Of a stretch of DNA of 64,000 bases, positions 9,551-17,851 are shown piece after piece. The stretch spans positions 1 through 64,000 of the forward strand of contig JAGWAS010000007.1 of assembly GCA_021296235.1 (NCBI GenBank), written 5' to 3'. Position 1 is the first letter of the stretch; every line of letters begins with the position of its first letter. A program made the translations under genes and the position numbers. Under the pieces are notes generated by a model. It did no database searches. It saw only the letters and a program-made list of their open reading frames with translations, and was not told the origin of the DNA. Origin of the DNA: Paracoccaceae bacterium. GTDB lineage: Bacteria; Pseudomonadota; Alphaproteobacteria; Rhodobacterales; Rhodobacteraceae.

Positions 9551-10224
9551 CAGATGTGTTTCCCTGGTTTGTCGCTGACCTCCCGGACATCATCCTCCAC
9601 CTCGTGGCTTGCCACTATTCTGTCGCATTTGCCTGTCCAAACCGAATGCGCCACCTGAAGAAACCGAAAGAGGAGAAGTGCCATTGATGCCGGCAGGACC
9701 GAATACGGAATTAACCGCGGGATCTTCTCATACTCCTGACCATCGTTGAACAAGCCACTGAGCCATTCAAGTGCAGCAGGCATAGGAATGTCATTGACTT
9801 CGTACCATCCCTTCGGACGGTAGTTTCCTTCGAAACCAAGGGGGAACCAGCGACCGGTCGTCTTGGGAAGGTTGGCGAAGTTTGCCCAATAATCCCACGC
9901 TCCCTTGAGCATCAGGAACACAAAGGCGATGCAGACGCAGGCCGCTGCCAGGGCCATGATTCTCCGTGCCGGTTGCGGAAGCAAATTTATGAGGATGTCG
10001 ACCCCGAGATGGGCGTTCCTTTTGACTTCGTAGGATGCACCGAGAAGAACAAGCCACCCGAACAAAAAGACCGTCAGTTCCAATGCCCACAAGATGTTCG
10101 CGTTGAACACATACCGGGCAATGACATTGGCGAAAGTAACCAAGGCCATGATGCCGAGAATCACGGCAATCAGTGTTTCCTCAATGCGGTCTGTTGATGG
10201 AAGAGGCCTAATCATTTGGAACAT
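9550..10224 (-). CDS. dctQ: TRAP transporter small permease, DctQ family
   Basis: 224 residues, four predicted membrane helices, with the DctQ start pattern (LIAVILGIMALVTFANVIAR) and NAHLGVDILINLLP in the second helical pair. There is a loop of about 40 residues between helices 3 and 4 (KTTGRWFPLGFEGNYRPKG), longer than in minimal DctQ proteins; a similar insert is known in C4-dicarboxylate systems. It forms the membrane complex with the adjacent DctM, with which it overlaps by one base. It is separated from dctP by 312 bp carrying a strong hairpin. Confidence 0.9.
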   Translation of the reverse strand: MFQMIRPLPSTDRIEETLIAVILGIMALVTFANVIARYVFNANILWALELTVFLFGWLVLLGASYEVKRNAHLGVDILINLLPQPARRIMALAAACVCIAFVFLMLKGAWDYWANFANLPKTTGRWFPLGFEGNYRPKGWYEVNDIPMPAALEWLSGLFNDGQEYEKIPRLIPYSVLPASMALLLFRFLQVAHSVWTGKCDRIVASHEVEDDVREVSDKPGKHI

Positions 10225-10536
10225 TCCGCCGATTTCCCCCCTTGCAGTGCAATTGGGTCATTCCTTTACGGGCAATCCGGATGTATCGGACATCCCCGTG
10301 TTTCACTGCAACGAGAGCAGATACTGTTCCGCAGATCGGTTCGGGGCGGTTGGGGACGGCATTCCAACCGCAAGCCAATTCCGAAAGAAGCGGGAGGAAT
10401 TCGTCAATGCCAACCTGCCAAAATTGTCTTTGGTCAGTTTTCTCAACAGCATGACCGCAATGGTCCCGATTTGGGGGTAAGTATCCGTGGTGTTGGCAGG
10501 GGAAATGCTTGGCATGCATTTCCCCCTGATGCAGCA
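10225..10536. other. dctP-dctQ spacer
   Basis: This 312 bp interval inside the dctPQM operon has no credible gene on either strand. Its one clear structure is the perfect 10-bp hairpin at 10499-10525, listed separately. The rest shows no recognisable motif. Confidence 0.5.
10499..10525 (-). repeat. Perfect 10-bp inverted repeat (mRNA hairpin) just after dctP
   Basis: GGGGAAATGC at 10499-10508 and its exact complement GCATTTCCCC at 10516-10525 flank a 7-base loop. The stem lies 11 bases past the dctP stop on the transcribed strand. No T-run follows, so a classical terminator is unlikely. A stabilising or attenuating hairpin that raises the ratio of binding protein to permease is the natural reading, as in other binding-protein operons. 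Confidence 0.7.
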
Positions 10537-11538
10537 TCAGTGCTGCATGTTGATTTCCTGTGCTGCGGAGATGTTCTCTTGGCCCACATCGTCCCTGAAC
10601 TGGTTCCAAACAGGCTTCATGACATCGACCCAAGCTTGACGTTGATCGTCGGTCAACTCGCGAACAGTGCCGCCGGCATCAAGTATTGCCTGCCTGTTTT
10701 CTCGGTTCACGGAGGATGATTCCGAGTTTCGAAGTTGTGTGACTTCGCCAAGAATCGAAAGAAACTGACTGCGGACATCCGGGTCAAGCCCGTCAAGCCA
10801 GTCAACTGACGTCACCACAAGATAATCGATGATGCCGTGATTGGTTTCGGTAATTCCGTCCTGCACTTCAAAGAACTTCTGGCCGTAAATGTTGGACCAG
10901 GTGTTTTCCTGCCCATCAACCACCCCCTGCTGAAGTGCGCCGTAAACTTCAGAAAAGGCCATTTTCTGAGGCGAGCCGCCGATCGCTTCCATTTGGGCGA
11001 CAAGCACGTCTGATTGCTGAACGCGAAACTTAAGCCCATTTGCGTCGGAAGGAAGCAACAGCGGCACATTGGCCGACATCTGCTTCATGCCGTTGTGCCA
11101 GAATGCAAGCCCCTGTAGACCGCGCGACTGCATGCTGTCTTTGAGCGCCTGTCCGGCGGCGGATGCCTGAAATGAGTCCACGGCATCGACGTTCTTGAAC
11201 ATGAAGGGCAAATCGAAGATGCGGAATTGTTTGGTGAACTTTTCGAACTTGGACAGGGAGGGAGCGGCAAGTTGAAGATCACCGTTCAGCAATGCCTCAA
11301 GGGCCTGATCGTCGTTGTAAAGGGAGGTGTTCGGAAATACCTCCATGCAAGCCATTCCGTTCATTTCGGAGTTGACGCGTTCGGCAAGAAGCGTGGCGGC
11401 GATTCCCTTCGGATGCCTGTCCGAGTTGGTAACGTGGCTGAACTTGATGACGGCTTCTCCCTCGTCGCATTCTGCCAATGCGGCAGCCGACCAAAGCAGT
11501 GCGGCCAAGCCGGCAGCCAATGCGCTAAGTGACTTCAT
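10537..11538 (-). CDS. dctP: TRAP transporter substrate-binding protein, DctP family
   Basis: 333 residues with a clear signal peptide (MKSLSALAAGLAALL, then ALA cleavage near residue 22). The mature part follows the DctP pattern: FSHVTNSDRHPKG near the N-terminus, LPFMFKNVDAVDSF, the ligand-binding Arg in LKFRVQQSDV, and GQENTWSNIYGQKFFEVQDG. This last block is typical of C4-dicarboxylate-type DctP proteins, so a dicarboxylate or related organic acid is the safest guess. First gene of dctPQM; divergent from the dehalogenase-like gene at 11719 across a palindrome-rich spacer. Co-regulation would make a haloacid ligand possible. Confidence 0.92.
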   Translation of the reverse strand: MKSLSALAAGLAALLWSAAALAECDEGEAVIKFSHVTNSDRHPKGIAATLLAERVNSEMNGMACMEVFPNTSLYNDDQALEALLNGDLQLAAPSLSKFEKFTKQFRIFDLPFMFKNVDAVDSFQASAAGQALKDSMQSRGLQGLAFWHNGMKQMSANVPLLLPSDANGLKFRVQQSDVLVAQMEAIGGSPQKMAFSEVYGALQQGVVDGQENTWSNIYGQKFFEVQDGITETNHGIIDYLVVTSVDWLDGLDPDVRSQFLSILGEVTQLRNSESSSVNRENRQAILDAGGTVRELTDDQRQAWVDVMKPVWNQFRDDVGQENISAAQEINMQH

Positions 11539-11554
11539 GATACATTCCCCTAAA

Positions 11555-11615
11555 TTTCAGCATTTCAGTTCTGGCAACCATTTGAATCGCCAACGCGTTG
11601 GCTATCATGCTGAAA
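11555..11615. promoter_or_regulatory. Palindromic control region between dctP and dehalogenase gene
   Basis: A perfect 14-bp palindrome, GCCAACGCGTTGGC, at 11589-11602 has the central CG seen in many LacI-family operators. Around it lies a second inverted repeat, TTTCAGCAT (11555-11563) and ATGCTGAAA (11607-11615). The block sits between two divergent starts (11538 and 11719), where an operator controlling both would be expected. No regulator gene of this type is in the window. Confidence 0.5.
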
Positions 11616-11718
11616 ACGCCACATCAACACGCAAGTATGCAGTCGAACATGTTCACTGCGGCGAGCGGCCCGATTCATTGCCGTTTGTCGGGGCAATCGG
11701 CAGGAAAGGGGCGTCGTA

Positions 11719-12660
11719 ATGTTCATCGGCTTCAGGGAGGAGGAAATTGCGGGTTCGGGTGCACGCCTGTTCGTCCGCCACGGAGGTAATTTGAAAGGAC
11801 CACCGGTTGTATTGCTGCACGGCTATCCGCAAACCTCGGCAATGTGGCACCGTGTCGCCCCAATCCTTGCTGAAACTCACAGAATTGTCTGTCCTGATCT
11901 CAGGGGCTACGGACGATCGGAGAAGCCTAAATCCGACAGATTGCATCTTGCCCATTCAAAGCGAAGCATGGCAGGCGACATCGTGGCCGTAATGGAGAGG
12001 CTCGGTTATCGCCGCTTCCTTGTCGGGGGACATGACCGCGGCGCACGGGTGGCGCACAGGCTGGGGTTGGATTTCCCGCGCCGTGCAGTGGGTTTGTGTC
12101 TGCTTGACATTGCGCCAACCCGCGAAACGTACGCAAACATCTCAGAAGAATTCGCAAAGAGCTACTGGCACTGGTTTTTTCTGATTCAAGACCAGCCGTT
12201 GCCGGAAACCCTGATTGGCGGTGCACCGGATGCCTATTGGAAATTGAAATGCATGCGACAGGCGGACGGAGCGATTCCATTCCATCCGGAAGCCCTGAAG
12301 GAATACTTGAGTGCGTTTCGAGACCCGGCAGCAATTCATGCAAGCTGCGAGGACTATCGGGCTGCCGCATCAATTGACATAACACACGACAATGAAGATG
12401 GGGGAAGAACACTGTCAATGCCTGTTCACCTGATCTGGGCCGCAAACGGGACCACTGCCAACTGTTTTGATCCAATTGAGCTTTGGAACCGGCGCGCCGA
12501 TCAAGTTGAAGGGCAGTCGGTTGCCGCATCTCACTACATGGCAGAAGAAGTTCCCGAACTCATTGCCGAACGGATGCTCAATTTCTTTGCCGACTGTTGG
12601 CAGCGGGCAGGGTCCCATTCAGAAACTGGCGGCCCTGAACCCCTGCCGGTACATGGTTAA
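11719..12660 (+). CDS. Haloacetate (fluoroacetate) dehalogenase-like alpha/beta hydrolase
   Basis: 313 residues. The nucleophile elbow is GGHDRGARVAHR, with Asp rather than Ser. The complete fluoroacetate dehalogenase set lines up: nucleophile Asp106, carboxylate-binding Arg107 and Arg110, acid Asp130 in LLDIAPT, halide-pocket His151-Trp152 in YWHWFFLIQ, Tyr213, and catalytic His272 in ASHYMAEE. Known members hydrolyse haloacetates to glycolate through an alkyl-enzyme ester; epoxide hydrolases share the elbow but not the His-Trp-Tyr pocket. A good GGAAAGGGG site precedes the ATG. It is divergent from dctP, so it may be expressed together with the TRAP importer. Confidence 0.85.
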   Translation: MFIGFREEEIAGSGARLFVRHGGNLKGPPVVLLHGYPQTSAMWHRVAPILAETHRIVCPDLRGYGRSEKPKSDRLHLAHSKRSMAGDIVAVMERLGYRRFLVGGHDRGARVAHRLGLDFPRRAVGLCLLDIAPTRETYANISEEFAKSYWHWFFLIQDQPLPETLIGGAPDAYWKLKCMRQADGAIPFHPEALKEYLSAFRDPAAIHASCEDYRAAASIDITHDNEDGGRTLSMPVHLIWAANGTTANCFDPIELWNRRADQVEGQSVAASHYMAEEVPELIAERMLNFFADCWQRAGSHSETGGPEPLPVHG

Positions 12661-12786
12661 CAGTTGCGCCTTCCGTGCACTGATCGAATTGCGCCGAAGC
12701 ACCCCTTTCTGAAAAATTTGAAAAACACGGCAGATTGTGCAAATTGTCGTCTGGTTCGGCACGGGCCGCAGACGAAATTCACGGTG

Positions 12787-13197
12787 ATGGAAATGCTTTC
12801 GCGTGAAGTTGACTGGTTGCGCTCCGCGGGATTGCAGCCAACCCGGCAAAGGGTAGCCTTGGCAAGACTGCTGGTCGGCGACCAAAGAAACAAGCACGTA
12901 ACCGCCCAAATGCTATATCTGCATGCGCTCGAAGATGGCGGTGCGATGTCACTGGCTACGGTCTACAACACACTGCGAATCCTGTGCGATGCCGGCCTGC
13001 TGAAGGAAATCAAGGTCGATGGTTCCCGTTCTTGGTTTGACACCAGGGTTGACGATCATCCGCACTTCTACTGGGAGGATACGGGCGAACTTGCCGATGT
13101 GCCCGAAGGTGACTTGCCTCTGGTTGAGATTCCGGGCGTGCCGGAAGGTGCCGAAGTATCCGAGGTGGACGTAGTGATCCGGCTTAGGCGCAAGTAG
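12787..13197 (+). CDS. irr: Fur-family iron/heme-responsive regulator, Irr type
   Basis: 136 residues from ATG 12787; the open frame reaches back to 12664, but the extra 41 residues have no family counterpart. The winged-helix part includes GLQPTRQRVALARLL and MSLATVYNTLRILCDAGLL. The motif DDHPHFYWEDTGELADVP corresponds to the histidine-rich heme/metal region of Irr, and the paired Cys-x2-Cys zinc motifs of Fur and Zur are absent. Irr represses or activates iron genes through promoter ICE motifs and is degraded when heme is bound. Irr is usually next to fabA in alphaproteobacteria; here the TRAP/dehalogenase block lies between. Confidence 0.85.
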   Translation: MEMLSREVDWLRSAGLQPTRQRVALARLLVGDQRNKHVTAQMLYLHALEDGGAMSLATVYNTLRILCDAGLLKEIKVDGSRSWFDTRVDDHPHFYWEDTGELADVPEGDLPLVEIPGVPEGAEVSEVDVVIRLRRK

Positions 13198-13388
13198 ACC
13201 CCTTCCAATGATTCAACTGCGCGATCTGCAGCCGGACCCGCCTGATGTGAGCCGTGGCCGACCAATTGTTTCCGGGCGCAGTTGCGACGAATCCTCAACC
13301 TTAGAAGATGTGCAATTTCAATATCTTGGCTCGCTTTCTTATGCCAATGAGCATCGAAAGTTCAAAGTCGACGGAAAGACAACCGACA

Positions 13389-13970
13389 ATGCTTGACACG
13401 GGTGTTGATGGCAAGCGCCGGTGCTTCGGCAACGGACCTGGCAGGGGTCATTATGCCGAGTATCACGACAATGAATGGGGTGTGCCCGTTCATGATGACA
13501 GGGTGCATTTCGAGTTCATAGTTCTTGAAGGGGCCCAGGCCGGTCTGAATTGGGAAACGATCCTCAAAAAGAGGAGTGGATACAGAAAGGCCTTCAAGGA
13601 TTTCTCACCGGCCAGGGTGGCACTTATGAGCGACACTGAATTGGAGGCGTTGAGGTCGGATCCGGGGATAGTGCGCAACCGTCTGAAAATTGAGTCCGCC
13701 CGCCGCAATGCCCGGGTTTTCCTTCGCATCCAAGAGAAATTTGGATCATTCGACTCTTGGTTGTGGGAGCATGTGGACGGCAAACCGGTTCGAACCGCTT
13801 GGCAGGAGATGGCTGACATGCCGGCAACAACGCCTTTGAGTGACAGCCTGTCGCGCGAATTGAAACTGATGGGAATGAACTTTGTCGGCTCAACCATCGT
13901 CTATGCATTCCTTCAAGCAGTTGGGGTTGTGAACGACCATGTGGTGGATTGCTGGAAGTCCGATGGCTGA
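13389..13970 (+). CDS. tag: DNA-3-methyladenine glycosylase I (Tag)
   Basis: 193 residues from ATG 13389, the normal size of Tag; upstream in-frame ATGs would add up to 27 residues without homology. It excises 3-methyladenine from alkylated DNA. Family marks: RRCFGNGP at the start, YAEYHDNEWGVPVHDD, FEFIVLEGAQAGLNWETIL, and C-terminal NDHVVDCW. The zinc-binding set of Tag (an N-terminal Cys and His, then His-x3-Cys at the end) is all present. It lies downstream of irr on the same strand with a 190 bp gap and is probably transcribed alone. Confidence 0.93.
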   Translation: MLDTGVDGKRRCFGNGPGRGHYAEYHDNEWGVPVHDDRVHFEFIVLEGAQAGLNWETILKKRSGYRKAFKDFSPARVALMSDTELEALRSDPGIVRNRLKIESARRNARVFLRIQEKFGSFDSWLWEHVDGKPVRTAWQEMADMPATTPLSDSLSRELKLMGMNFVGSTIVYAFLQAVGVVNDHVVDCWKSDG

Positions 13971-14499
13971 TGCCTGCTTGATCCCAATCGAATTCACGAT
14001 CTATCGGCCTGCTGGCTGTCGGCGGCCGCGGGATTCACTTTTCGGCACGAAGCGGCGAATTTGGGAATTTTTTGGAACTTTTCCGGGGAAATCCGGCTCG
14101 GTTTGAAGTGTGCGTGATAAATTTGTCGCGGTGCGGCGGAACCTTGTCCCTGGGCCGGTTTCTGTGGGGCCGGGATTGCCATCAACCGGAGGGTGCGTTT
14201 GGATCAGCCATGCCAAAATTCAGAAGATGAGGCATTCCCGGCAGAGAACGTCTTGTAATGGATGATTGGACAAGAACGATCTTGGTCAACCCGAAGTCTG
14301 ATGCACGGAATTTGAGATATCCCGTTTCTGTCCAGTGTCAATCTGGCGCTTTTCCTCGGATCGGCGCGTTAGCCTTTCTTGGCAGTGTCCAAGTAAAGTC
14401 CCCCAGTTTCCAGGCTGATGGATTGATCCGGCGGACATGTCCACCTGAAGAATGGGCCGATGGAGGCATGGCAAAATCCACGATGTCGGATTGCGTCCC
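13971..14499. other. Spacer between convergent tag and the flavoprotein gene
   Basis: About 530 bp lie between two convergent gene ends. Small open frames on both strands look like chance and match nothing I recognise. No terminator hairpin with a T-run was found. Confidence 0.4.
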
Positions 14500-15825
14500 T
14501 CAACCCTCTCTTGGCCATCTTTGCACGCGGTTGCGCAAGTTGCTGATGACATCTCTTGCCCGAAATCCGACATCCGCGAGGGGGAGGAACCAGGGCCGGC
14601 CTTGATACCACCAACGCTGCTGAAGTGTTGCATGCGAAAATGCTGTTTCACCTTCCGCATTTCCAATGATTTGGAGGGCCGCCTTGTGCCCCAGCCAAGG
14701 CGCCATTGCATTTCCGTTGCCGCAATAACCCATGGCGTGCCATAGTCCATTGAATCGCCCGACATGCGGCTCCATTCCGAATGTAAAGCCGGTGTTTCCT
14801 TTCCAGGCGTGCGATATGCCGACACCGCGAAGTTCAGGAAAAATCCCTGTCATCAGCGAGCGCAGTTGGTGTTCAAACAATCGGTTGCCGGCCTGAAACA
14901 ACGCAGCTCGCCCGCCGAAGACGATTCGGGTTCCATCGGGCGATGGCCGGAAATAGCAGTGGCGTTCGCGGGTTTCGACTATCATTCGTGCCGTCGGAAA
15001 CAGGGTGCCGACATGGTTTGCTCCCAACTGTTCGGTTGCGACAATGTAGCTGGGAACCGGAAAGACTGACCGGCCGGCAGTTCCGAACATTCCCTTCGTG
15101 TAACCGTTGGTCGCCAGCAGCACCTCTCCGGCACGAACCCGGCCCCTTGGGGTCAGCACCGAATGGCCCCGCTGATCGGACTCGATTTGAATTGCTGGTG
15201 TATTGCCCTGAACCAGTGCTCCTCTGCGGATTGCAGCTTCCAGGAAGCCTTGAACCCACTTCGCAGGATTCAGCCCACCGTGGTTGTGGTAAATCGCTCC
15301 ACCGGCATAGATGTCCGAAGCAATTTCATCCCGTAACTGTGACTTTTGAACCATCTCAGCAGAGACGGGAGCCAATTCTTTGATTTTGTTCAGATTTCGA
15401 GCGGCGTTTTCGTATTCGCTGCTGAGCCACAGCGCCAGAAATCTGCCCGTTTGCCGGAAATCGCAATCGATTTCCTCAGTTTCCATGACAGTCTTTGCGA
15501 ATTTCACCGAATCAAGGTGCATTTCCCGGAGCTTTCTTGCGGCGATATCAATTCCATCGCGGGAAATCAGCGTGTCGGCGTCGACCTTATGACCCCCGCC
15601 GATCATTCCGCCATTGCGTGAACTTGCCCCTTGGCCCGGATTCCCCGAATCCAAAACTAGGACAGATTTCCCATGCATGGCCAAGGTTCGCGCTGCTGAA
15701 AGGCCGGTAAGACCGGCACCGACGACAAGAGCATCGACCTCACCCGGCAATTCCGTCTCCTGGGTTGGAGCAGGGTGGCCTGCGCTATCCCACCAATATG
15801 GAAATTTCTTCGTTGACTGGGTCAT
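14500..15825 (-). CDS. FAD-dependent amine/amino acid oxidoreductase (DAO family, PuuB-like)
   Basis: About 441 residues from ATG 15825 (MTQSTKKFPYWWDSAG); the open frame extends to 15924 but YWWDSAG near the N-terminus is where this family begins. The dinucleotide-binding site ALVVGAGLTGLSAARTLA and the SRNGGMIGGGH segment after it are typical of gamma-glutamylputrescine oxidase-like and glycine oxidase-like proteins. The C-terminal GYCGNGNAMAPWLGHKAA carries the second FAD contact. A primary or secondary amine is the likely substrate; which one cannot be told. The HEAT-like gene lies 111 bp upstream on the same strand and may be in the same transcript. Confidence 0.82.
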   Translation of the reverse strand: MTQSTKKFPYWWDSAGHPAPTQETELPGEVDALVVGAGLTGLSAARTLAMHGKSVLVLDSGNPGQGASSRNGGMIGGGHKVDADTLISRDGIDIAARKLREMHLDSVKFAKTVMETEEIDCDFRQTGRFLALWLSSEYENAARNLNKIKELAPVSAEMVQKSQLRDEIASDIYAGGAIYHNHGGLNPAKWVQGFLEAAIRRGALVQGNTPAIQIESDQRGHSVLTPRGRVRAGEVLLATNGYTKGMFGTAGRSVFPVPSYIVATEQLGANHVGTLFPTARMIVETRERHCYFRPSPDGTRIVFGGRAALFQAGNRLFEHQLRSLMTGIFPELRGVGISHAWKGNTGFTFGMEPHVGRFNGLWHAMGYCGNGNAMAPWLGHKAALQIIGNAEGETAFSHATLQQRWWYQGRPWFLPLADVGFRARDVISNLRNRVQRWPREG

Positions 15826-15936
15826 CCGATGCCTTTGTAGATCTGCATCAACCGAAACGGTTTTGCATTGCCCGGTTGCGCCCGCAGTGTCAAACTCACG
15901 ATCCTTGAAACGACGAAGTGGCATCGGTTCAATCGT

Positions 15937-16428
15937 TTAAACCATGAGGTTCCTCAATCTTGCCCTAACGGCGGGCGATTCATCCTCCATTGCGACTGAA
16001 ATCTTGGCCATATCGGCGGCGGTGTCGGGATGGTTCAACTGTGCAAGCCGGAACAACCCGTCAAATGCCCACGCTCGAATGAGTTTGTTGGGTGACTCAA
16101 CCAGGGCGAGTATGGCTGGGCGCAGTTCGGAAATCGGTGCCTGTGACAATTCGAGAAACCGGATGCACTGCAGAAGGTGGAGACGCGCCAGCCAGTCAGT
16201 TGAAAGGGTAAGAAGTTCGAGGAGTTCCGCTGACAGTTCTGCATTGGGTTTGGGTTGGTTTTCCAGCCATTTCTTGATGAGCCAAGTTGCTTCAACCTGA
16301 GAATTGCCTGATCGGACCAACAAGATCAATTGGTTCGGATGGTCCGGATGCTTGCCATACCTTTCATGAATGGATTCCAACTCACCGACTGAGGCTGGTT
16401 TGCAGGTTTCGATTTCAATTGCCAGCAT
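15937..16428 (-). CDS. Hypothetical protein with HEAT-like helical repeats
   Basis: 163 residues, nearly all helical. Segments such as LLELLTLSTDWLARLHLLQCI, cut by turns, then LRPAILALVESPNKLIRAWA and MAKISVAMEDESPAVRARLR are spaced 30-40 residues apart like HEAT repeats, with the usual Asp/Arg at repeat turns. No signal peptide or membrane segment is visible. HEAT scaffolds bind proteins or nucleic acids, and this gives no specific function. It precedes the amine-oxidase-like gene on the same strand. I do not recognise a named family. Confidence 0.65.
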   Translation of the reverse strand: MLAIEIETCKPASVGELESIHERYGKHPDHPNQLILLVRSGNSQVEATWLIKKWLENQPKPNAELSAELLELLTLSTDWLARLHLLQCIRFLELSQAPISELRPAILALVESPNKLIRAWAFDGLFRLAQLNHPDTAADMAKISVAMEDESPAVRARLRNLMV

Positions 16429-17136
16429 TAAAGAACTCCTACCTCAATTGTGAGCTCAGCTTTCCTGGCCTTCAGGAGCGAGTTCTTGACCACCTTGATG
16501 CCGGTCAGGGGAGAGTTCCTTGCGGATCATTGAGGGATTGAATGACCAAGAGTTTTGCCAATGCTGTATCAAATCAGTTTGTTACCTAGGTCGGTGCCGG
16601 ATAAATTCTCGTTGGTGGTAGCCAAGCCGACAATCGAAATCGGCAAGATTGCGGATCTGCAATGGTTATCACACTCTTGACGCCACGGTAATCCTGCAAC
16701 AGTCCCCATTCCCAGTTTTCCTGCACAGTTTCCATTGGGCACAAAAATGCTGCCAAAATGGCCTGCAAGGTTCCGGTTGCTTCAGCCACACCAGTTCAGT
16801 TGACCGGGTACCTGTGGGGATGTTCCCTGAAAGGTGTTCGGGTCATATTGAAGAGATTGAACCTGACGTAAACGTCGTTGCCACCCAATTGGTCGCCGAC
16901 AGGTGAAATCTGGCACAGAAACTGAGATGAATTGGTCTCTGCGACGTTGTTGGTCAACGCATCTCCGGAACATCAACTGGCGGACACTTCATTGGATGGC
17001 AAATGATTTCGAAAAGCACTTTCGCGACACCTTGATCAGGTCATTGCGTCAATCCATCTGCTTTATCGCCTGAATCCTCGAACAGATGAGTAATCCAAGG
17101 CAATTGAAATCATCACATATCAGTTGGATTGCAGGA
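16429..17136. other. Large gene-free spacer
   Basis: About 700 bp between two minus-strand genes. The open frames here (under 90 codons) have no ribosome binding sites and no recognisable similarity. Nothing structured was seen. It may be a decayed gene or carry the long leader of the HEAT-like gene. Confidence 0.4.
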
Positions 17137-17508
17137 TCATTTATTGATCATCGACCAGTTGAATGACCGCAGCAAGGTGTTGCCGTAGTCGTAGGTCTTT
17201 CCTGACCCATCCGAACCAATCACGTAATAGATTCTCCAGCCGTCAAACCGGTCGGTCAACGTGCCGTCTGAATTGAGTTCGACGGGATTATTCGCCGGGG
17301 TTCCGTTTGTGTCTCGGATGCAAACACCAACCGAAGAAGAGTCGCAGTCAACAATTCTGGGGGAGTAATCACTTCTGCCATCTGCCTTGATCAGTAGTCT
17401 TTTGGTTGTATCAAGAAACACTTCGTCGGCAGCGACGGTGAAACTCATGGCAGAACCGAGAAGAAGCGTCATAACCGCAATGAGCATGGGTCTGCTGACC
17501 TTTGCCAT
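17137..17508 (-). CDS. Small exported protein of unknown function
   Basis: 123 residues. The N-terminus is a clear signal peptide (MAKVSRPMLIAVMTLLLGSA, cleavage probably after TVAA near residue 27). The mature part is about 95 residues and polar, contains two cysteines (IVDCD and VGVCI) nine residues apart that could form a disulfide in the periplasm, and ends in an aromatic-rich segment (GWRIYYVIGSDGSG). An AGGTG site precedes the ATG. I do not recognise the family. It stands alone, divergent from the dehydratase gene. Confidence 0.6.
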   Translation of the reverse strand: MAKVSRPMLIAVMTLLLGSAMSFTVAADEVFLDTTKRLLIKADGRSDYSPRIVDCDSSSVGVCIRDTNGTPANNPVELNSDGTLTDRFDGWRIYYVIGSDGSGKTYDYGNTLLRSFNWSMINK

Positions 17509-17851
17509 TTTGACACCTGGATTTGTAAGTTGTGTTGCTGCAGAGTGAGACTATTGCAGCTATTCCGATTGTGCAACGGGAAGTGCCCAGATCGCAGGGA
17601 TATCGCCCTTCTGTCGAATCCTGCATTGATGCCTTTCGGCTCCAGCGCAACCTGCTTGATCTGTGTCAGTGGTTGGATTTCGGTCAAGCCAATCCGTTCG
17701 AATTTCCCATGCATCGACCGGATCTGGCAGTCAGGCGGCGACCGGGCGAGGTTTCGGGCAATTCGGTTGAAGAAATTCGTATGAAGTGTCAGTCTGCGGT
17801 CCATTCCGGTTGTGGGTGAACGGCATCCGCAAAATTAATGGGGTTCATTTT

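Noticed and set aside
8853-9593. 246-codon minus-strand open frame inside dctM
   Set aside because: Cys- and Arg-rich translation typical of an out-of-frame membrane protein gene; dctM is clearly the real gene.
13971-14499. Small open frames between tag and the flavoprotein gene as a possible transposase remnant
   Set aside because: No motif could be matched to any transposase; similarity was too vague to support.
17532-17819. 95-codon plus-strand open frame before the dehydratase gene
   Set aside because: No known motif and no ribosome binding site; it lies in the leader of the dehydratase gene. A chance frame seems likelier.
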